From positions 1 to 60,255 of the forward strand of contig MFXK01000028.1 of the NCBI GenBank assembly GCA_001788835.1: a stretch of 60,255 bases of DNA. Reading direction: 5' to 3'. The notes under the pieces were generated by a model. The model did no database searches. It saw only the letters and a program-made list of their open reading frames with translations, and was not told the origin of the DNA. The stretch comes from Candidatus Peregrinibacteria bacterium RIFOXYB2_FULL_33_20. Its GTDB lineage: Bacteria; Patescibacteriota; Gracilibacteria; UBA1369; GWF2-33-10. This document shows, one piece after another, positions 7,830 through 18,168 of this stretch (positions are counted from its first letter, which is position 1; the number at the start of each line of letters is the position of its first letter). Both the position numbers and the translations under genes were made by a program.

Positions 7830-8014
7830 GTCATTCCAGATTTAGTCTGGAATCCAGTGGAGGACTAACTTAGACAGGGCTGTATCTTGTTTTACATGGA
7901 GAATTTGTTAGAAAAATAAGATGACGCTATTTCATGATTGGATTTATTTGTATGTAAAGTTCATGCCATAAATAATTAGTATGTTTACTGGATTCCAGCC
8001 TTCGCTGGAATGAC
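7830..8014. mobile_element. MITE-like element with inverted palindromic ends
   Basis: This fills most of the 314-bp gap between PrsW and the macroglobulin. The left end (7830-7858) begins GTCATTCCAG and the right end (7987-8014) is its inverted counterpart ending CTGGAATGAC. Each end is itself a hairpin with ATTCCAG/CTGGAAT arms and a different loop. The roughly 130 bp between carry no open frame. Single ends of the same family occur inside tsaC and murC. No target-site duplication could be established. Confidence 0.6.
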
Positions 8015-8090
8015 AAACGCACAACGCAAGTCGCATGTCTTTCTTAAATTCTATTTACTTTGTGTCAAAGAGTATTTAGTTTTAAGCTAA

Positions 8091-8096
8091 TATAAT
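8091..8096 (+). promoter_or_regulatory. -10 box upstream of the macroglobulin gene
   Basis: TATAAT at 8091-8096, 18 nt before the ATG. No convincing -35 hexamer. Confidence 0.4.
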
Positions 8097-8114
8097 TAAC
8101 TATACATTTTCTCT

Positions 8115-11100
8115 ATGTTTAATAAGTTTTTTGCCCATAAAATATTTATTATTATTTTATTGTCTTTTTTGATTTTTTCTCTATTTTCTTGTACTCCAAA
8201 ACAAAATGAAAGTTTTCAGTATGTTGGGAAAAATATTTTGGTTTCAGAAAGAATTTCAACCGGAGCAGATATTGTGATTTCAACTGATAAAATGGATATA
8301 AGTTCTAATGCTGACATTAAGATTAAACCTGAGATTGAAGGGGATTTTGTGAAATCAGAAAATGATAAAACAATTGTTTATCATCCAAAAAACGCTTTAA
8401 AAGTCGGAATGGTTTATGAAATTTCCGCGAAATCTGATGAGAAAATTTTGAAAGAATATTTTCAAATTATTGATGCTCCCAAATTAGTCGTTTTGTTCCC
8501 AAATCAGGACACGGAAGCAGATGAAAAATCAAAAATAACTGCAATTTTTAATGAGCCTATTGTTCCTCTGACAACTTTGGATGAGATTGATGAGAGCAAA
8601 TTGCCTATTGAGATTTTTCCAGTTACAAAAGGAAAATGGAAATGGATTGGAACAAGAACTTTGCAATTTCAGCCTGAAACAAATTTGATTAGATCATCTA
8701 ATTATAAGATTAGACTTAAAAAAGATTTCAAAACATATGATGGATTTACTTTACCTGAATTTGAATATCAGTTTAAAACAAGGCCTATCAGAAATGAATA
8801 TATAGAGCCTTCTTTATCGCAAAGTTATAGCGAACCTATTACTGTTTATTTCAACCAGCCTTTTGATTTAGAAAAAACAAAAGGGCATATAAAGGTAAAA
8901 AATAATACTTTGAATCAGGCTGTAGATTTTATAGCTGAATATGGTAAACATTCTGTCTGGGATGAAGAAAAAAAGAAAAATATTGAAGAGGAGAATCAAT
9001 CAATTTTGGCAATATATCAAAAAGTTGATAAATATAATCGTCCTAGATTTTGGAATTTTTCTGAAAGTTATGGTGTTGAAATTGAAAAAGTTGTTCCCCA
9101 GGAAGGTGATATTTTTTTAGAAGAAAAACTTGTATTAACAAGAGATATCAATAATATTGTATCAAATATTTTTCCTGTATCAGAGCGGGCTTCTTTTCAG
9201 GATTTTCAAATGATTGATCCAAAAGGATATATAGAAGTGGATTTTTATGAAAATATTGATTTAAAGAAAAGTATTATTTCTTCAGATAAAATTAAAAACA
9301 TTGAAAACATTGAAGAATGCGATTCAAATAAAGAAATTGTTTATGAAAATAATGAAACTGTGTGTGATAAAATTTTAAATAAATCAAAAATCAAAATTTT
9401 TCTAAATAGCGATAAAATAGTTTTAAATGAAAGTTTTAAATTGAAATTAGAGAAAATTTTTAATGAAAAAGGATTGGAAATGAATGTTGATCCAATTGAA
9501 TATGATTTCAAATCAGCACCAAAATTTGAGATTTTAAAAATTGTGCAAGATGGATCAAAATCAGCATCAACTGATAATTTAATTATTTGTTCAAATACAG
9601 AAATCCATGTGCCTCAATTAACCTCAGATAATGAAAAAGTTAAACCGGAAAATATTGATGATTTTTTAAAAGTTAATTTAGGTTATAAATTTAAAGAATG
9701 GGGTAATTCTTTTTATATCTATGAAGGTAATTTAACTGATAAATGTCAGCCAAAGCAATTTCAAACATATATAAATTATAGTCTGATCCCTCAATCTAAT
9801 TATGAAATCACTTTGAATTTAATAGATGTTTATGAACAAAAAGCTACAACAAAAGTTAAATTTAAAACTGGTGATATCGATAAATCAAAATTGAATTTTT
9901 ATAATTTGCAGGAAAAATATAGCATCACAACACCAGAAAAAACCAAATTAAGTTTTGCCGTACAGGCAATGGATTATATTGATATGGATATATGTGAGAT
10001 TGAACCAGCTGATATGATTGAAGCTTTGTCATATAGAATATATTATACGCAAAAAATAACTGATGAATTTACATGTAAATCAAATACGCAGAAAAGATTA
10101 GAGCTTCCGAAATTTTATTTTGGCTTAAATTATTTTCAGGTTGATTTGAAAGATTATATTGATTCAAAATACGGACATTTTGTAATTATTTTTTCTCATC
10201 CAGATTATAAAGATTATAGTGGGGTGAAAGTTTATGAGAATGTATTTGTGACTCTTACAAATTTAAGTGTTATACAAAAACAAGTGCGTGTTAGTGAAGA
10301 TGAATGGACGAAAAATGAAGGTGTAATTTTGACTGATAATCAGAAGAAAGATTTGCGAAATTTTTATTTCGTTACTGACATTAAAACTTTAAATCCAATT
10401 TTTAATGCTAAAGTACAAACTTATGAACAATTAGATCCATCAAATGCTGATAATTTTAGTTTAGGTAAAGAATATTATACTAATATTGATGGGCTTGCTG
10501 AAACTGAAATTACTTCTAATATTATTGGGACCATAGTTTATGGCGATAACAATGATACTGCAATTATAGCTTCTGATAACACTTTATCATATGCCAATTA
10601 TGCTTTTAATGATAAAAAAATATTTGTTTATACAGACAGACCAATTTATAGGCCAGGCGACGTGGTAAATGTGAAAGGTATTTATAGATTTGGATATGAA
10701 GAAAACTATGAATTTGTAAAAGATAAAGAAATAAATTTTAGCATCCAAAACAGCCAATATAATCAGACTTTTAATGCTACCTTAAAATTAAATGATTTTG
10801 GTACATTTGAAACAAGTTTCATTTTGGATAAAAGTGCTCCTTTAGGATCTTATTCAATATTGATAAATGATAATAATATTTATAATTTCGATGTTCAGGA
10901 ATATGTTGGAGCGGCATTTAAGATTGATTCAAAAACAGATAAGGAGGAGTACATGAATGGCGATACCTTTAATTTGGATATACAGTCTGATTATTATTTT
11001 GGAGTCCCAGTAAAAGAAGGGCAGTTGATTTATGATATTACAAGTCAGGATTATTATTTTGATAAATATCAGGATGAATATTTTAGTTTTGGATCGTATT

Positions 11101-14100
11101 GGTATGATTGTTATGGTTATAATGGATGTAGCTCTGGTGATAAGTATATTTTGAGAGGTGAAGCAAAATTGGACGCATCTGGTCATTCCTTGATTTCGAA
11201 GAAAATTGATTTTGTTAAATTTTTTAAAGATCAAAAGTTAAAAAGTAAAATATTTGTTGTAAATTATGCGATTACAGATTCAACTGGCAGACAGGTAGCA
11301 GGACAAAAATCATTTATTGTTCATGCTGGAGAATTTTATCTTGGACTTAAAACAGATAAATATTTTGTAACGGAAAATGAAGAATTTGAACTAAAGGCAA
11401 AATCAGTTGATGTGAATGGCAAACCTCTTTCTGTTGATAATTTGAAGGCAACTGTAAATCAAGTCTCTTATGTCACTTTTCAAAGAAAAGAAGTTGATGG
11501 CGGGTTTTATTATAGGTCAGATAAAAAATTAACGCCTGTACAAGAGATAGATTTATCAACAGATTCAGATGGTAATGCAAGTAAAAAACTTTCCATTAAG
11601 GAACAAGGTGAATATGAAATAACGATTGAAGGGGTAGATGACTCAGGAAATAAAATTTCAACAACTTCTAATTTGTATGTTGGTGGAAAAGAAAATGTTT
11701 CCGAAGCTTCAAATTTAGTCATGCCAACTAATGATACAAGTTTGACTTTGGTTAATGATAAGCCAAATTTGAATATTGGAGATGAGGCTGGTTTTATAAT
11801 CAAGAATCCATTCACAAAACCTGCAAAAGCCTTAATTGCGATTGAAAGAGGAAGGATTTATAAATATGAAATTCTGGATATCAATACAAGCTTCTATAAC
11901 TATAAATTTAAAATTGATCCAAGTTATTTACCAAATATTTATGCGTCAGTTGTTTTGCTTTCAAACGATCCAGTATCAGTCAAATATGGACAAACTAGTT
12001 ATTCTATTAATATTGATTCAAAAGAACTTGATGTGAAAGTGACTACTGATAAAGAAAAATATTTGCCTGGTGAGGAAGTTAATTTAAATATTGAAGTTAA
12101 AAATAATCAAGGTAAGCCAGTATCTGCAGAAATTAGTATTGCAGTTGTAGATATGAGTGTTTTGGCTTTGAAAGGCAATCCTCACAAGAACCCAGTTAAG
12201 TTTTTTTATGACAGTATCCCTTTAACAATTTCAACTTCAGCAAATTTAAAAAATTTACTGCATGAAATTGATATTAAAACAGGTAAAGGCGGAGGTGGTG
12301 GTGCTGACGCCACTAAGAAAAGGGGAATTTTTAAAGATACTGCTTATTGGATAGGCACATTGAAAACAGATGCAAATGGCAAGGCAATTGTGAAATTTAA
12401 TTTACCTGATAATTTAACAACATGGCAGATTGAGTCTTTGGGCATTACAAAAGATACTTTGACAGGTATTAATTATAAAGAGATTATGACGAATAAAGAT
12501 TTGTTTATTACCACACTTAAGCCAAGATTTATTGTTCCAGGTGATGAATTTGAAATTGGTGGCAAGATTTTCAACCAGTCTGGCAAATTTCAAAAAATAA
12601 AAATGAATTTAGTTTCTGATACTTTGGAAATTGATGATGATTCGCAAAGTCTGAAATTAGATGATAAAGCAAATCAGGTTGTGTATTTCAAAGTTAAAGC
12701 GCCTTCTAACATTTCTGAAGGCTTGCATAAATTTACAATCTCAATTAAGGGAGATGATTATGAAGATACAGTTGAAAATACTATACCTGTTATTGCTGAT
12801 ACAACTTATGAAACAGTGGCAACAGCAAATTATAGCACGGAAAGCGAGGCTGAATTTATTTATGTGCCTGAAAATGTTTTGGGAAATAAAGGAAGTTTAA
12901 AAATTAATACTAGTGCAACTTTGGCATTATTTTTGTCTGATGCTTTGAATTCTATACTTGCCTATCCTTATGGCTGTACGGAACAGATTGCTTCAAAATT
13001 AGACAGTATTGCGATAATTAAAAACGGCCTTAATTTAAAAAACATAGGCGATAAATTCAAAGTTAATGAAATTGTAATTGATGGTAAAAAATATGGCATG
13101 GAAGATGCGGTAGCTTTAAGTTTATCCAGGATTTATCAAAATCAACATGATGATGGGGGATTTGTATATTTTCAAATTTGGGAGAATTCAGATTTTTATT
13201 TAACTTTGAGAATGATTCAGACTTTATCAAATTTACAAAGAGCTGGATTTAATATTGATGAAAGCAGGATTAATTATGCGGTAAATTTTGTTAATGAGCA
13301 GATAAAATTAAATCCTGACAATAGATATTCTAGTTCTGATGTTATTTTAACAATGTATGTTTTGACTCAGGTTTATGGAGATAATAATGATTTTGTAAAA
13401 GAATTGTCTCCTTTTTTGAGTGAGAAAATTTTTGGAACTGATAAGTTTTTAAATGAGACAATTGATAATATTTCTTTAACCAATTTGGCATTGATGTTAA
13501 GCAGAAATCCTGATTTTTACAGTCAAGAAATTAAGGAAAAAGTTTATAAGGCTTTAGAAAATAGAATATCAATTGATGCCAGAGGAGCATATTTGAAATT
13601 ATCAGACAATACAAACTGGGCTTACTATGAAACTGCTGAAAAAGATACAGCTTTAATGCTCAAAGCTTTGATTGCTGACAAGCGTGATAATGAGCTTTTT
13701 GGAAATATTTTGAGATGGTTACTCAATTCAAGGTCAAAAGATGGAGCATGGGGATCAACAGATTCAACATTAACAGTGATTGATGCGTTTACAGATTATT
13801 TAACTTGGCAAAAAGAAACAGAATCTGATTTTAATTTAAAAATTTCACTTTCTGACAAAGAGTTGGGATCATTTGATTTTAATAAAAATACAATTTTGGA
13901 TCAGAAATCAATTTCGATTTCTCCTTTGTCTGAATTGGATATGGGCAAAATTCTTCCTCTTAATTTCCTTAAAGAGAATAAAAATAGTTTAAAAAATAAT
14001 TTTTATTATGATATTGCCCTTCAATATTATTTGCCGACCCAGAATATAAGTTCACGCGATGAAGGATTTGTAATTAACAGAAGTTATTATTTGCCAACAG

Positions 14101-14531
14101 ATTTAAAATTAGAAAAGGCAGTTAAGGAGGCAAAAGTAGGGGATATATTGGTTGGTAAGATTGATATTGTTGTTCCTGAGATGAGGCATTTCGTTGCTAT
14201 TGAAAATTATATTCCTGCTGGATTTGAATTGATTAATTTTAATTTAGATACTGAAAGTGCGAGTTTTGTTGAGTCACTTCAAGGCAAAAAAGGAGAAAAT
14301 GATTTATCAGCATTTAATTCGGATTTGTATCCTGACGTTGAGGAAATGAGAGACGACAGAGTGTTTGTCTTCAAACAAAGTTTAGAACCTGGAGTTTACA
14401 CTTATATTTATTATGTTAGAGCTTTAATCCCAGGATCATTCAATGAAATGCCAGCACAAATCAGTGAAATGTATTTCCCGGAAAATTTTGGAAGGACAGG
14501 TGGGGATGTGTTTAAGGTTGTGGAAAAATAA
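8115..14531 (+). CDS. Bacterial alpha-2-macroglobulin, thioester-containing lipoprotein
   Basis: 2138 residues. The N-terminus is a lipoprotein signal: a charged start, a hydrophobic stretch, then LFSC with Cys near 26, so it is probably lipid-anchored outside the membrane. Macroglobulin domains follow. The conserved YTDRPIYRPGD segment lies near 840, and the macroglobulin core segment (AYWIGTLKTDANG, then LPDNLTTWQIES) near 1410. The thioester site YGCTEQ has Cys-1621 and Gln-1624. A following alpha-helical thioester-domain region and a C-terminal receptor-like region complete the fold. Such proteins trap attacking proteases after bait-region cleavage; a Gly-rich loop (GKGGGGGAD) near 1392 is a plausible flexible part. 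In Proteobacteria the gene often pairs with pbpC; no such partner is seen here. An lgt gene needed for lipidation is at 37879-38694. Confidence 0.92.
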   Translation: MFNKFFAHKIFIIILLSFLIFSLFSCTPKQNESFQYVGKNILVSERISTGADIVISTDKMDISSNADIKIKPEIEGDFVKSENDKTIVYHPKNALKVGMVYEISAKSDEKILKEYFQIIDAPKLVVLFPNQDTEADEKSKITAIFNEPIVPLTTLDEIDESKLPIEIFPVTKGKWKWIGTRTLQFQPETNLIRSSNYKIRLKKDFKTYDGFTLPEFEYQFKTRPIRNEYIEPSLSQSYSEPITVYFNQPFDLEKTKGHIKVKNNTLNQAVDFIAEYGKHSVWDEEKKKNIEEENQSILAIYQKVDKYNRPRFWNFSESYGVEIEKVVPQEGDIFLEEKLVLTRDINNIVSNIFPVSERASFQDFQMIDPKGYIEVDFYENIDLKKSIISSDKIKNIENIEECDSNKEIVYENNETVCDKILNKSKIKIFLNSDKIVLNESFKLKLEKIFNEKGLEMNVDPIEYDFKSAPKFEILKIVQDGSKSASTDNLIICSNTEIHVPQLTSDNEKVKPENIDDFLKVNLGYKFKEWGNSFYIYEGNLTDKCQPKQFQTYINYSLIPQSNYEITLNLIDVYEQKATTKVKFKTGDIDKSKLNFYNLQEKYSITTPEKTKLSFAVQAMDYIDMDICEIEPADMIEALSYRIYYTQKITDEFTCKSNTQKRLELPKFYFGLNYFQVDLKDYIDSKYGHFVIIFSHPDYKDYSGVKVYENVFVTLTNLSVIQKQVRVSEDEWTKNEGVILTDNQKKDLRNFYFVTDIKTLNPIFNAKVQTYEQLDPSNADNFSLGKEYYTNIDGLAETEITSNIIGTIVYGDNNDTAIIASDNTLSYANYAFNDKKIFVYTDRPIYRPGDVVNVKGIYRFGYEENYEFVKDKEINFSIQNSQYNQTFNATLKLNDFGTFETSFILDKSAPLGSYSILINDNNIYNFDVQEYVGAAFKIDSKTDKEEYMNGDTFNLDIQSDYYFGVPVKEGQLIYDITSQDYYFDKYQDEYFSFGSYWYDCYGYNGCSSGDKYILRGEAKLDASGHSLISKKIDFVKFFKDQKLKSKIFVVNYAITDSTGRQVAGQKSFIVHAGEFYLGLKTDKYFVTENEEFELKAKSVDVNGKPLSVDNLKATVNQVSYVTFQRKEVDGGFYYRSDKKLTPVQEIDLSTDSDGNASKKLSIKEQGEYEITIEGVDDSGNKISTTSNLYVGGKENVSEASNLVMPTNDTSLTLVNDKPNLNIGDEAGFIIKNPFTKPAKALIAIERGRIYKYEILDINTSFYNYKFKIDPSYLPNIYASVVLLSNDPVSVKYGQTSYSINIDSKELDVKVTTDKEKYLPGEEVNLNIEVKNNQGKPVSAEISIAVVDMSVLALKGNPHKNPVKFFYDSIPLTISTSANLKNLLHEIDIKTGKGGGGGADATKKRGIFKDTAYWIGTLKTDANGKAIVKFNLPDNLTTWQIESLGITKDTLTGINYKEIMTNKDLFITTLKPRFIVPGDEFEIGGKIFNQSGKFQKIKMNLVSDTLEIDDDSQSLKLDDKANQVVYFKVKAPSNISEGLHKFTISIKGDDYEDTVENTIPVIADTTYETVATANYSTESEAEFIYVPENVLGNKGSLKINTSATLALFLSDALNSILAYPYGCTEQIASKLDSIAIIKNGLNLKNIGDKFKVNEIVIDGKKYGMEDAVALSLSRIYQNQHDDGGFVYFQIWENSDFYLTLRMIQTLSNLQRAGFNIDESRINYAVNFVNEQIKLNPDNRYSSSDVILTMYVLTQVYGDNNDFVKELSPFLSEKIFGTDKFLNETIDNISLTNLALMLSRNPDFYSQEIKEKVYKALENRISIDARGAYLKLSDNTNWAYYETAEKDTALMLKALIADKRDNELFGNILRWLLNSRSKDGAWGSTDSTLTVIDAFTDYLTWQKETESDFNLKISLSDKELGSFDFNKNTILDQKSISISPLSELDMGKILPLNFLKENKNSLKNNFYYDIALQYYLPTQNISSRDEGFVINRSYYLPTDLKLEKAVKEAKVGDILVGKIDIVVPEMRHFVAIENYIPAGFELINFNLDTESASFVESLQGKKGENDLSAFNSDLYPDVEEMRDDRVFVFKQSLEPGVYTYIYYVRALIPGSFNEMPAQISEMYFPENFGRTGGDVFKVVEK

Positions 14532-14574
14532 AAACTCACTCTAAATCCCTCTCTTCAAAGAGAGGGACTTTTTT
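14531..14574 (+). terminator. Rho-independent terminator made from a dispersed palindrome
   Basis: After the macroglobulin stop, TCCCTCTCTT (14546-14555) pairs perfectly with AAGAGAGGGA (14558-14567), followed by CTTTTTT. The preceding AAAACTC and stem match, in reverse orientation, the palindrome inserted in rlmE (50036-50081), so a repeat family member appears to serve as the terminator between these convergent genes. Confidence 0.75.
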
Positions 14575-14578
14575 AAAA

Positions 14579-14842
14579 CTAAAAGATTATTGCCGTAATA
14601 GCAGTAATAATCCCAAGTACAATGCCTGGTATATTACAAATGATAATAGGCCAATCTTTCTTTGTCTTTAATGCACCATAAAAAGTCCAAGCACTACAGT
14701 TAATTACTGTGATAATTGGCAAAATAATTGATCCAGTTTGGCCTGAAAGATTTAGCCTGATTTGATCTATGTAGGAACTATACATTGCAATAGCCATAAA
14801 AGACGCAAACCATCCAATTTTGTTTATGGTTCTTTCATTCAT
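14579..14842 (-). CDS. SemiSWEET-family small sugar transporter
   Basis: 87 residues with three predicted membrane helices, the size of a SemiSWEET half-transporter that works as a dimer. Family features visible: IGWFASFMAIAMYSSYIDQI (the PQ-loop position reads DQ), ILPIITVINCSAWTFYG with the conserved Asn and Trp of the third helix region, and DWPIIICNIPGIVLG with a substrate-site-type Asn. SemiSWEETs move sugars by facilitated diffusion; the sugar cannot be told from sequence. The gene is convergent with the macroglobulin gene and shares the terminator region. Confidence 0.8.
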   Translation of the reverse strand: MNERTINKIGWFASFMAIAMYSSYIDQIRLNLSGQTGSIILPIITVINCSAWTFYGALKTKKDWPIIICNIPGIVLGIITAITAIIF

Positions 14843-14930
14843 AATCTTTTGAAAAATAATAAATGGAAAAATTTGAAAATTATGAAAATAATTGTTAAGA
14901 TTATATCTTTTATATAACTAAAATTTTTTA

Positions 14931-16424
14931 ATGTCTAATGAAATTTGTGACTTGGTGGATTTAAAAGGAATAGAGGGCGAAAGAGTGCGTGATATTTATG
15001 GAGAAAAAGCCTTTGGATTAAGGAAGTTATTAGGGTTAAAAGATTCAATAACTGGATATGAAGTTCCTCAAGGATTTGCTGTCCCTGTCGGATTTGACTT
15101 TGAACATGATATAGTTAGATCAAGGTTAATACAATTATTGGCTGGTTCACATGGATTACAGCCTATAGTAATTAGATCTTCTGCCCAAAAAGAAGAACCC
15201 GGGCAATTTCATAGTCAAATGATTAGTGTAGATTCTCAACAAATTGACTCAGGTTTGGCGGAAATAGGATCTGTGTTTCAGCGAATTATTGAACCTAATC
15301 CTTCATCTATAGGAGTCATAGTGCAAATGGCCGCTGTTGGGGATTATAGTGCTAATCAAAGAGCAAAAAGAATATTACCTGATAATCCAAGTATTTATGG
15401 TTTATTTGATAGAGGTTTTGTTGTTGATTCTCATTCGATTGCTAGTCCAGATTGTATGCAAATATCTGTAGTGTTGGGACTTACTAGTAGAGCTGTAAAC
15501 ATTGGTGGTGGGCCAGTGATTATCGATGTCGATAGAAAAACAGGACAATTAAAAATGGTTTTAGATCGTAGTGATTATGCTTTATCTACTTTAAGAATGA
15601 CATTAAATGGACAAAGACAAAATAGAGTAGATTATTTTAATGCTTTAACAAAACAAGTTGAATTTATTTATTATTATTTACCGTTTGGTGGTTCTGTAGT
15701 TTATAAGGCAGGGGATATTTATGCTGATGATGATTCAATAGTTTCTCGTTCTTCTTTTATTACTGATAAAGGGTTGTTAGGGGATAATGGGGGTGGTACA
15801 GATTTAGAGTTAGATTCTTTAATTAGAGTTATGCAGAGAATTATTACTAGTTTAGATGGCCATCTAATTCAAATAGAAGGAAGTTTTGTTGGTGGAGATA
15901 TTTGGGATGGCACTATTGGGAAACTTTGTTTATATCAATTAAGAGATTTAGAAAATTTACCAATTCAAGATAAACAATTAGATCAAGTTGATGAATCAAA
16001 AATAATAGCTAGAACAAATAATGTTATGGGGGCAGGGAAATTCAGGGGTAAATTATTAATAATTCCAGAATTAAATCGTAAAGAAACCTTTAGCTCACAA
16101 ATTGAGACATTAAGAGATTATGAATGGTTTCAAAAAGGTGAATATATAATATTGTTTGATGGAAATGTACATAGTGAAGATTTACAATCTTTAACAGGAT
16201 TGAATGTTTTTTGTACTTTTGAGTTATTACCTATGCAGTCTCATGAAATGGGACAAATTAGAAGTGCTATATCTAAGGGTCAAAATAAGGTATATGCGGC
16301 TTTTCCTGGGCAGAAAAATAAAATTCTTGCTCTTAAAAATAAAAGACGTAATAGATCTGTAGTTTTAAACGATGTTGTATTTGAAAGTAATGGAAGAGAA
16401 GCACAGTTGTATTTTGGAGAATAA
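14931..16424 (+). CDS. Orphan protein related to the N-terminal domain of PEP synthase / pyruvate phosphate dikinase
   Basis: 497 residues. The start resembles the ATP-grasp domain of PEP synthase and PPDK: GEKAFGLRKLLGL then VPQGFAVPVGF, later PIVIRSSAQKEEPGQFHSQ, matching the family pattern of an Arg-Ser-Ser-Ala segment. After about residue 180 the sequence diverges. I see no phospho-His swivel domain and no PEP/pyruvate barrel, so it is not a complete enzyme of that family. A nucleotide-binding or phosphotransfer role is possible but not shown. It is monocistronic between convergent neighbours. Confidence 0.6.
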   Translation: MSNEICDLVDLKGIEGERVRDIYGEKAFGLRKLLGLKDSITGYEVPQGFAVPVGFDFEHDIVRSRLIQLLAGSHGLQPIVIRSSAQKEEPGQFHSQMISVDSQQIDSGLAEIGSVFQRIIEPNPSSIGVIVQMAAVGDYSANQRAKRILPDNPSIYGLFDRGFVVDSHSIASPDCMQISVVLGLTSRAVNIGGGPVIIDVDRKTGQLKMVLDRSDYALSTLRMTLNGQRQNRVDYFNALTKQVEFIYYYLPFGGSVVYKAGDIYADDDSIVSRSSFITDKGLLGDNGGGTDLELDSLIRVMQRIITSLDGHLIQIEGSFVGGDIWDGTIGKLCLYQLRDLENLPIQDKQLDQVDESKIIARTNNVMGAGKFRGKLLIIPELNRKETFSSQIETLRDYEWFQKGEYIILFDGNVHSEDLQSLTGLNVFCTFELLPMQSHEMGQIRSAISKGQNKVYAAFPGQKNKILALKNKRRNRSVVLNDVVFESNGREAQLYFGE

Positions 16425-16464
16425 TTAAAATGTTTACTCTTTCTTATTGCGTCTGCCCAGTGTC

Positions 16465-18168
16465 TCATTCAAAATCCGAAATCTGAGCGCTGTTTGAATC
16501 TGAACCAATGATATATTTAGCTGGTACCGCTCGATAACTGGTATGAATTTTTTCGGTTTTTTGAGGCAAACCATTTTTGACAATTGTTCTATACCAATCG
16601 ACATTAAAGCCGGTGTGGGCATTCTCAACTAATTGTTTTTGGCCAGGGTTAAGATTGGGAGAAACTTCATAAACAGGGCTGGCTGAGTTGTAGCCATAAT
16701 AATAAGGGCCATTGAATTTTACTTGCCGACCATCGCTGGTAGAATAAAATTTGAAGTAAGCATCTAATCCTTCCGTATAGGTTTGAATCAGGATATAATA
16801 ACCGCTATCATTGGTCATAATACAGTCTTTTGATCCGGGATAAACCGTGCAATCCATGCCGTAATGTGGATTTGCATAGTAACTAACTGCATATGAATGT
16901 CCACTTCTTTCGTTAATTTCATATCCTCCATTCAAAGCCGCTCTATAGAAAGTTGTTGATACCTGGCAAAGACCTCCACCCGCTTCAGGAATTGTTTCTT
17001 TACCTTTGATTACAAGTTCAGATTTCCAGCCGGTTTTATTGGTCACTGGCCCCCCCAAATGGTCCACAAAAGAGAATTTTTCGCCGGGAGCAATTAGCAA
17101 GCCATTGTATTTATTGATACCAAATTTAACGTTGTAAATTCTGGCGGCGGAAGAATGGACAAAATTACTCCAGCCCATGGACACCAATTCCTTAACGCCT
17201 AATTTTTGTAATTTCTCGTCAGTCTGGACTTGTGCTTTGATTTCAATGACCGGTAATTCAAATTTTTGAATGTTATTAGCTAAAGCGAAAGCAATAAATT
17301 TGGACAAAGATTTGTCGTCAACTTTTTGCCCATTGACAGCTGTGCCTTCAAACACGATTTTTTCGTTTTGATCAAAATAAATTTTTACATTTTGTGCTTG
17401 TTTTTCGATTTTTGGCCTTATTTGTTCGTTGATATATTGTTCCAAATTTGTTTGATTTATATCCAAATTTAATTCCTCATTAATTTGGCAGTAAGATGGT
17501 AAGTCAACGGTTTTCTCTAATTTGATTTGTAGTTGCTCATCAAGGAAATCACATTTAAGGGTTTTTTGTGGACTTATTTCCAGCCATGGCAAGTAAGTAT
17601 TTTCTTCAAGTTCCCAACTATTTGAACCGGAGATAATGGTGAGTGATTGGATTTTATTTTCTAAAAATTTTTGATATTGTGACAATTTTTCGGTGTTAAT
17701 TTTTGGATTAGTCGTTTGTAGATAAACGGTTAATTTTTCTAAATCCAGAGTGTTTAATTGATTTTGCAGTTGTTCAATAGTACGTTTGAAATCTATTTCT
17801 AAGCCAGCGCTGCCATCTTGAATGATTATTTTTTTATTTTTCAAAACAAATTTGGCACTTTGTGCGATTGGTAAATATGGACCTAAAATTTCTTGAAGTT
17901 TGATTTTGACTTCTTCAGTGTCTAGGCTTAAATCATCATTTAATCCTAGATCTTTGAGAACTACAAAAAAATCCTTTTGAATATCCGGCACTGCCAGTAA
18001 GATGGTTTTTTCTGGCAGGGGGATTAACCTGGTTAAAGAGGAATCGTTTAAATCATTTAAATTTAAGTTAATATCGTTGGCTGGTATAATATTAGAAGTG
18101 AAGGCCTGGTTGGAGATTAATAGACAAAATAGAAGGGAAAAAATAAATTTTGTAAAAATTTTCGTCAT
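16465..18168 (-). CDS. VanW-domain exported cell-wall-associated protein
   Basis: 567 residues. The N-terminal hydrophobic segment, ending near SNQAFTS, is a signal peptide or anchor. Residues about 40-320 are a repeated alpha/beta region like the peptidoglycan-binding-type domains that precede VanW. The VanW domain spans about 335-460, with APGEKFSFVDHLGGP, PEAGGGLCQVSTTFYRAAL near 392, and ERSGHSYAVSYY. The last 70 or so residues look like a G5-type strand domain ending YRAVPAKYIIG. VanW has no proven activity; a role in the cell envelope is inferred from family context. Its start overlaps the ytxH-like stop by 4 bp (ATGA), so the two are translationally coupled, third in an operon with rny. 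Confidence 0.85.
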   Translation of the reverse strand: MTKIFTKFIFSLLFCLLISNQAFTSNIIPANDINLNLNDLNDSSLTRLIPLPEKTILLAVPDIQKDFFVVLKDLGLNDDLSLDTEEVKIKLQEILGPYLPIAQSAKFVLKNKKIIIQDGSAGLEIDFKRTIEQLQNQLNTLDLEKLTVYLQTTNPKINTEKLSQYQKFLENKIQSLTIISGSNSWELEENTYLPWLEISPQKTLKCDFLDEQLQIKLEKTVDLPSYCQINEELNLDINQTNLEQYINEQIRPKIEKQAQNVKIYFDQNEKIVFEGTAVNGQKVDDKSLSKFIAFALANNIQKFELPVIEIKAQVQTDEKLQKLGVKELVSMGWSNFVHSSAARIYNVKFGINKYNGLLIAPGEKFSFVDHLGGPVTNKTGWKSELVIKGKETIPEAGGGLCQVSTTFYRAALNGGYEINERSGHSYAVSYYANPHYGMDCTVYPGSKDCIMTNDSGYYILIQTYTEGLDAYFKFYSTSDGRQVKFNGPYYYGYNSASPVYEVSPNLNPGQKQLVENAHTGFNVDWYRTIVKNGLPQKTEKIHTSYRAVPAKYIIGSDSNSAQISDFE

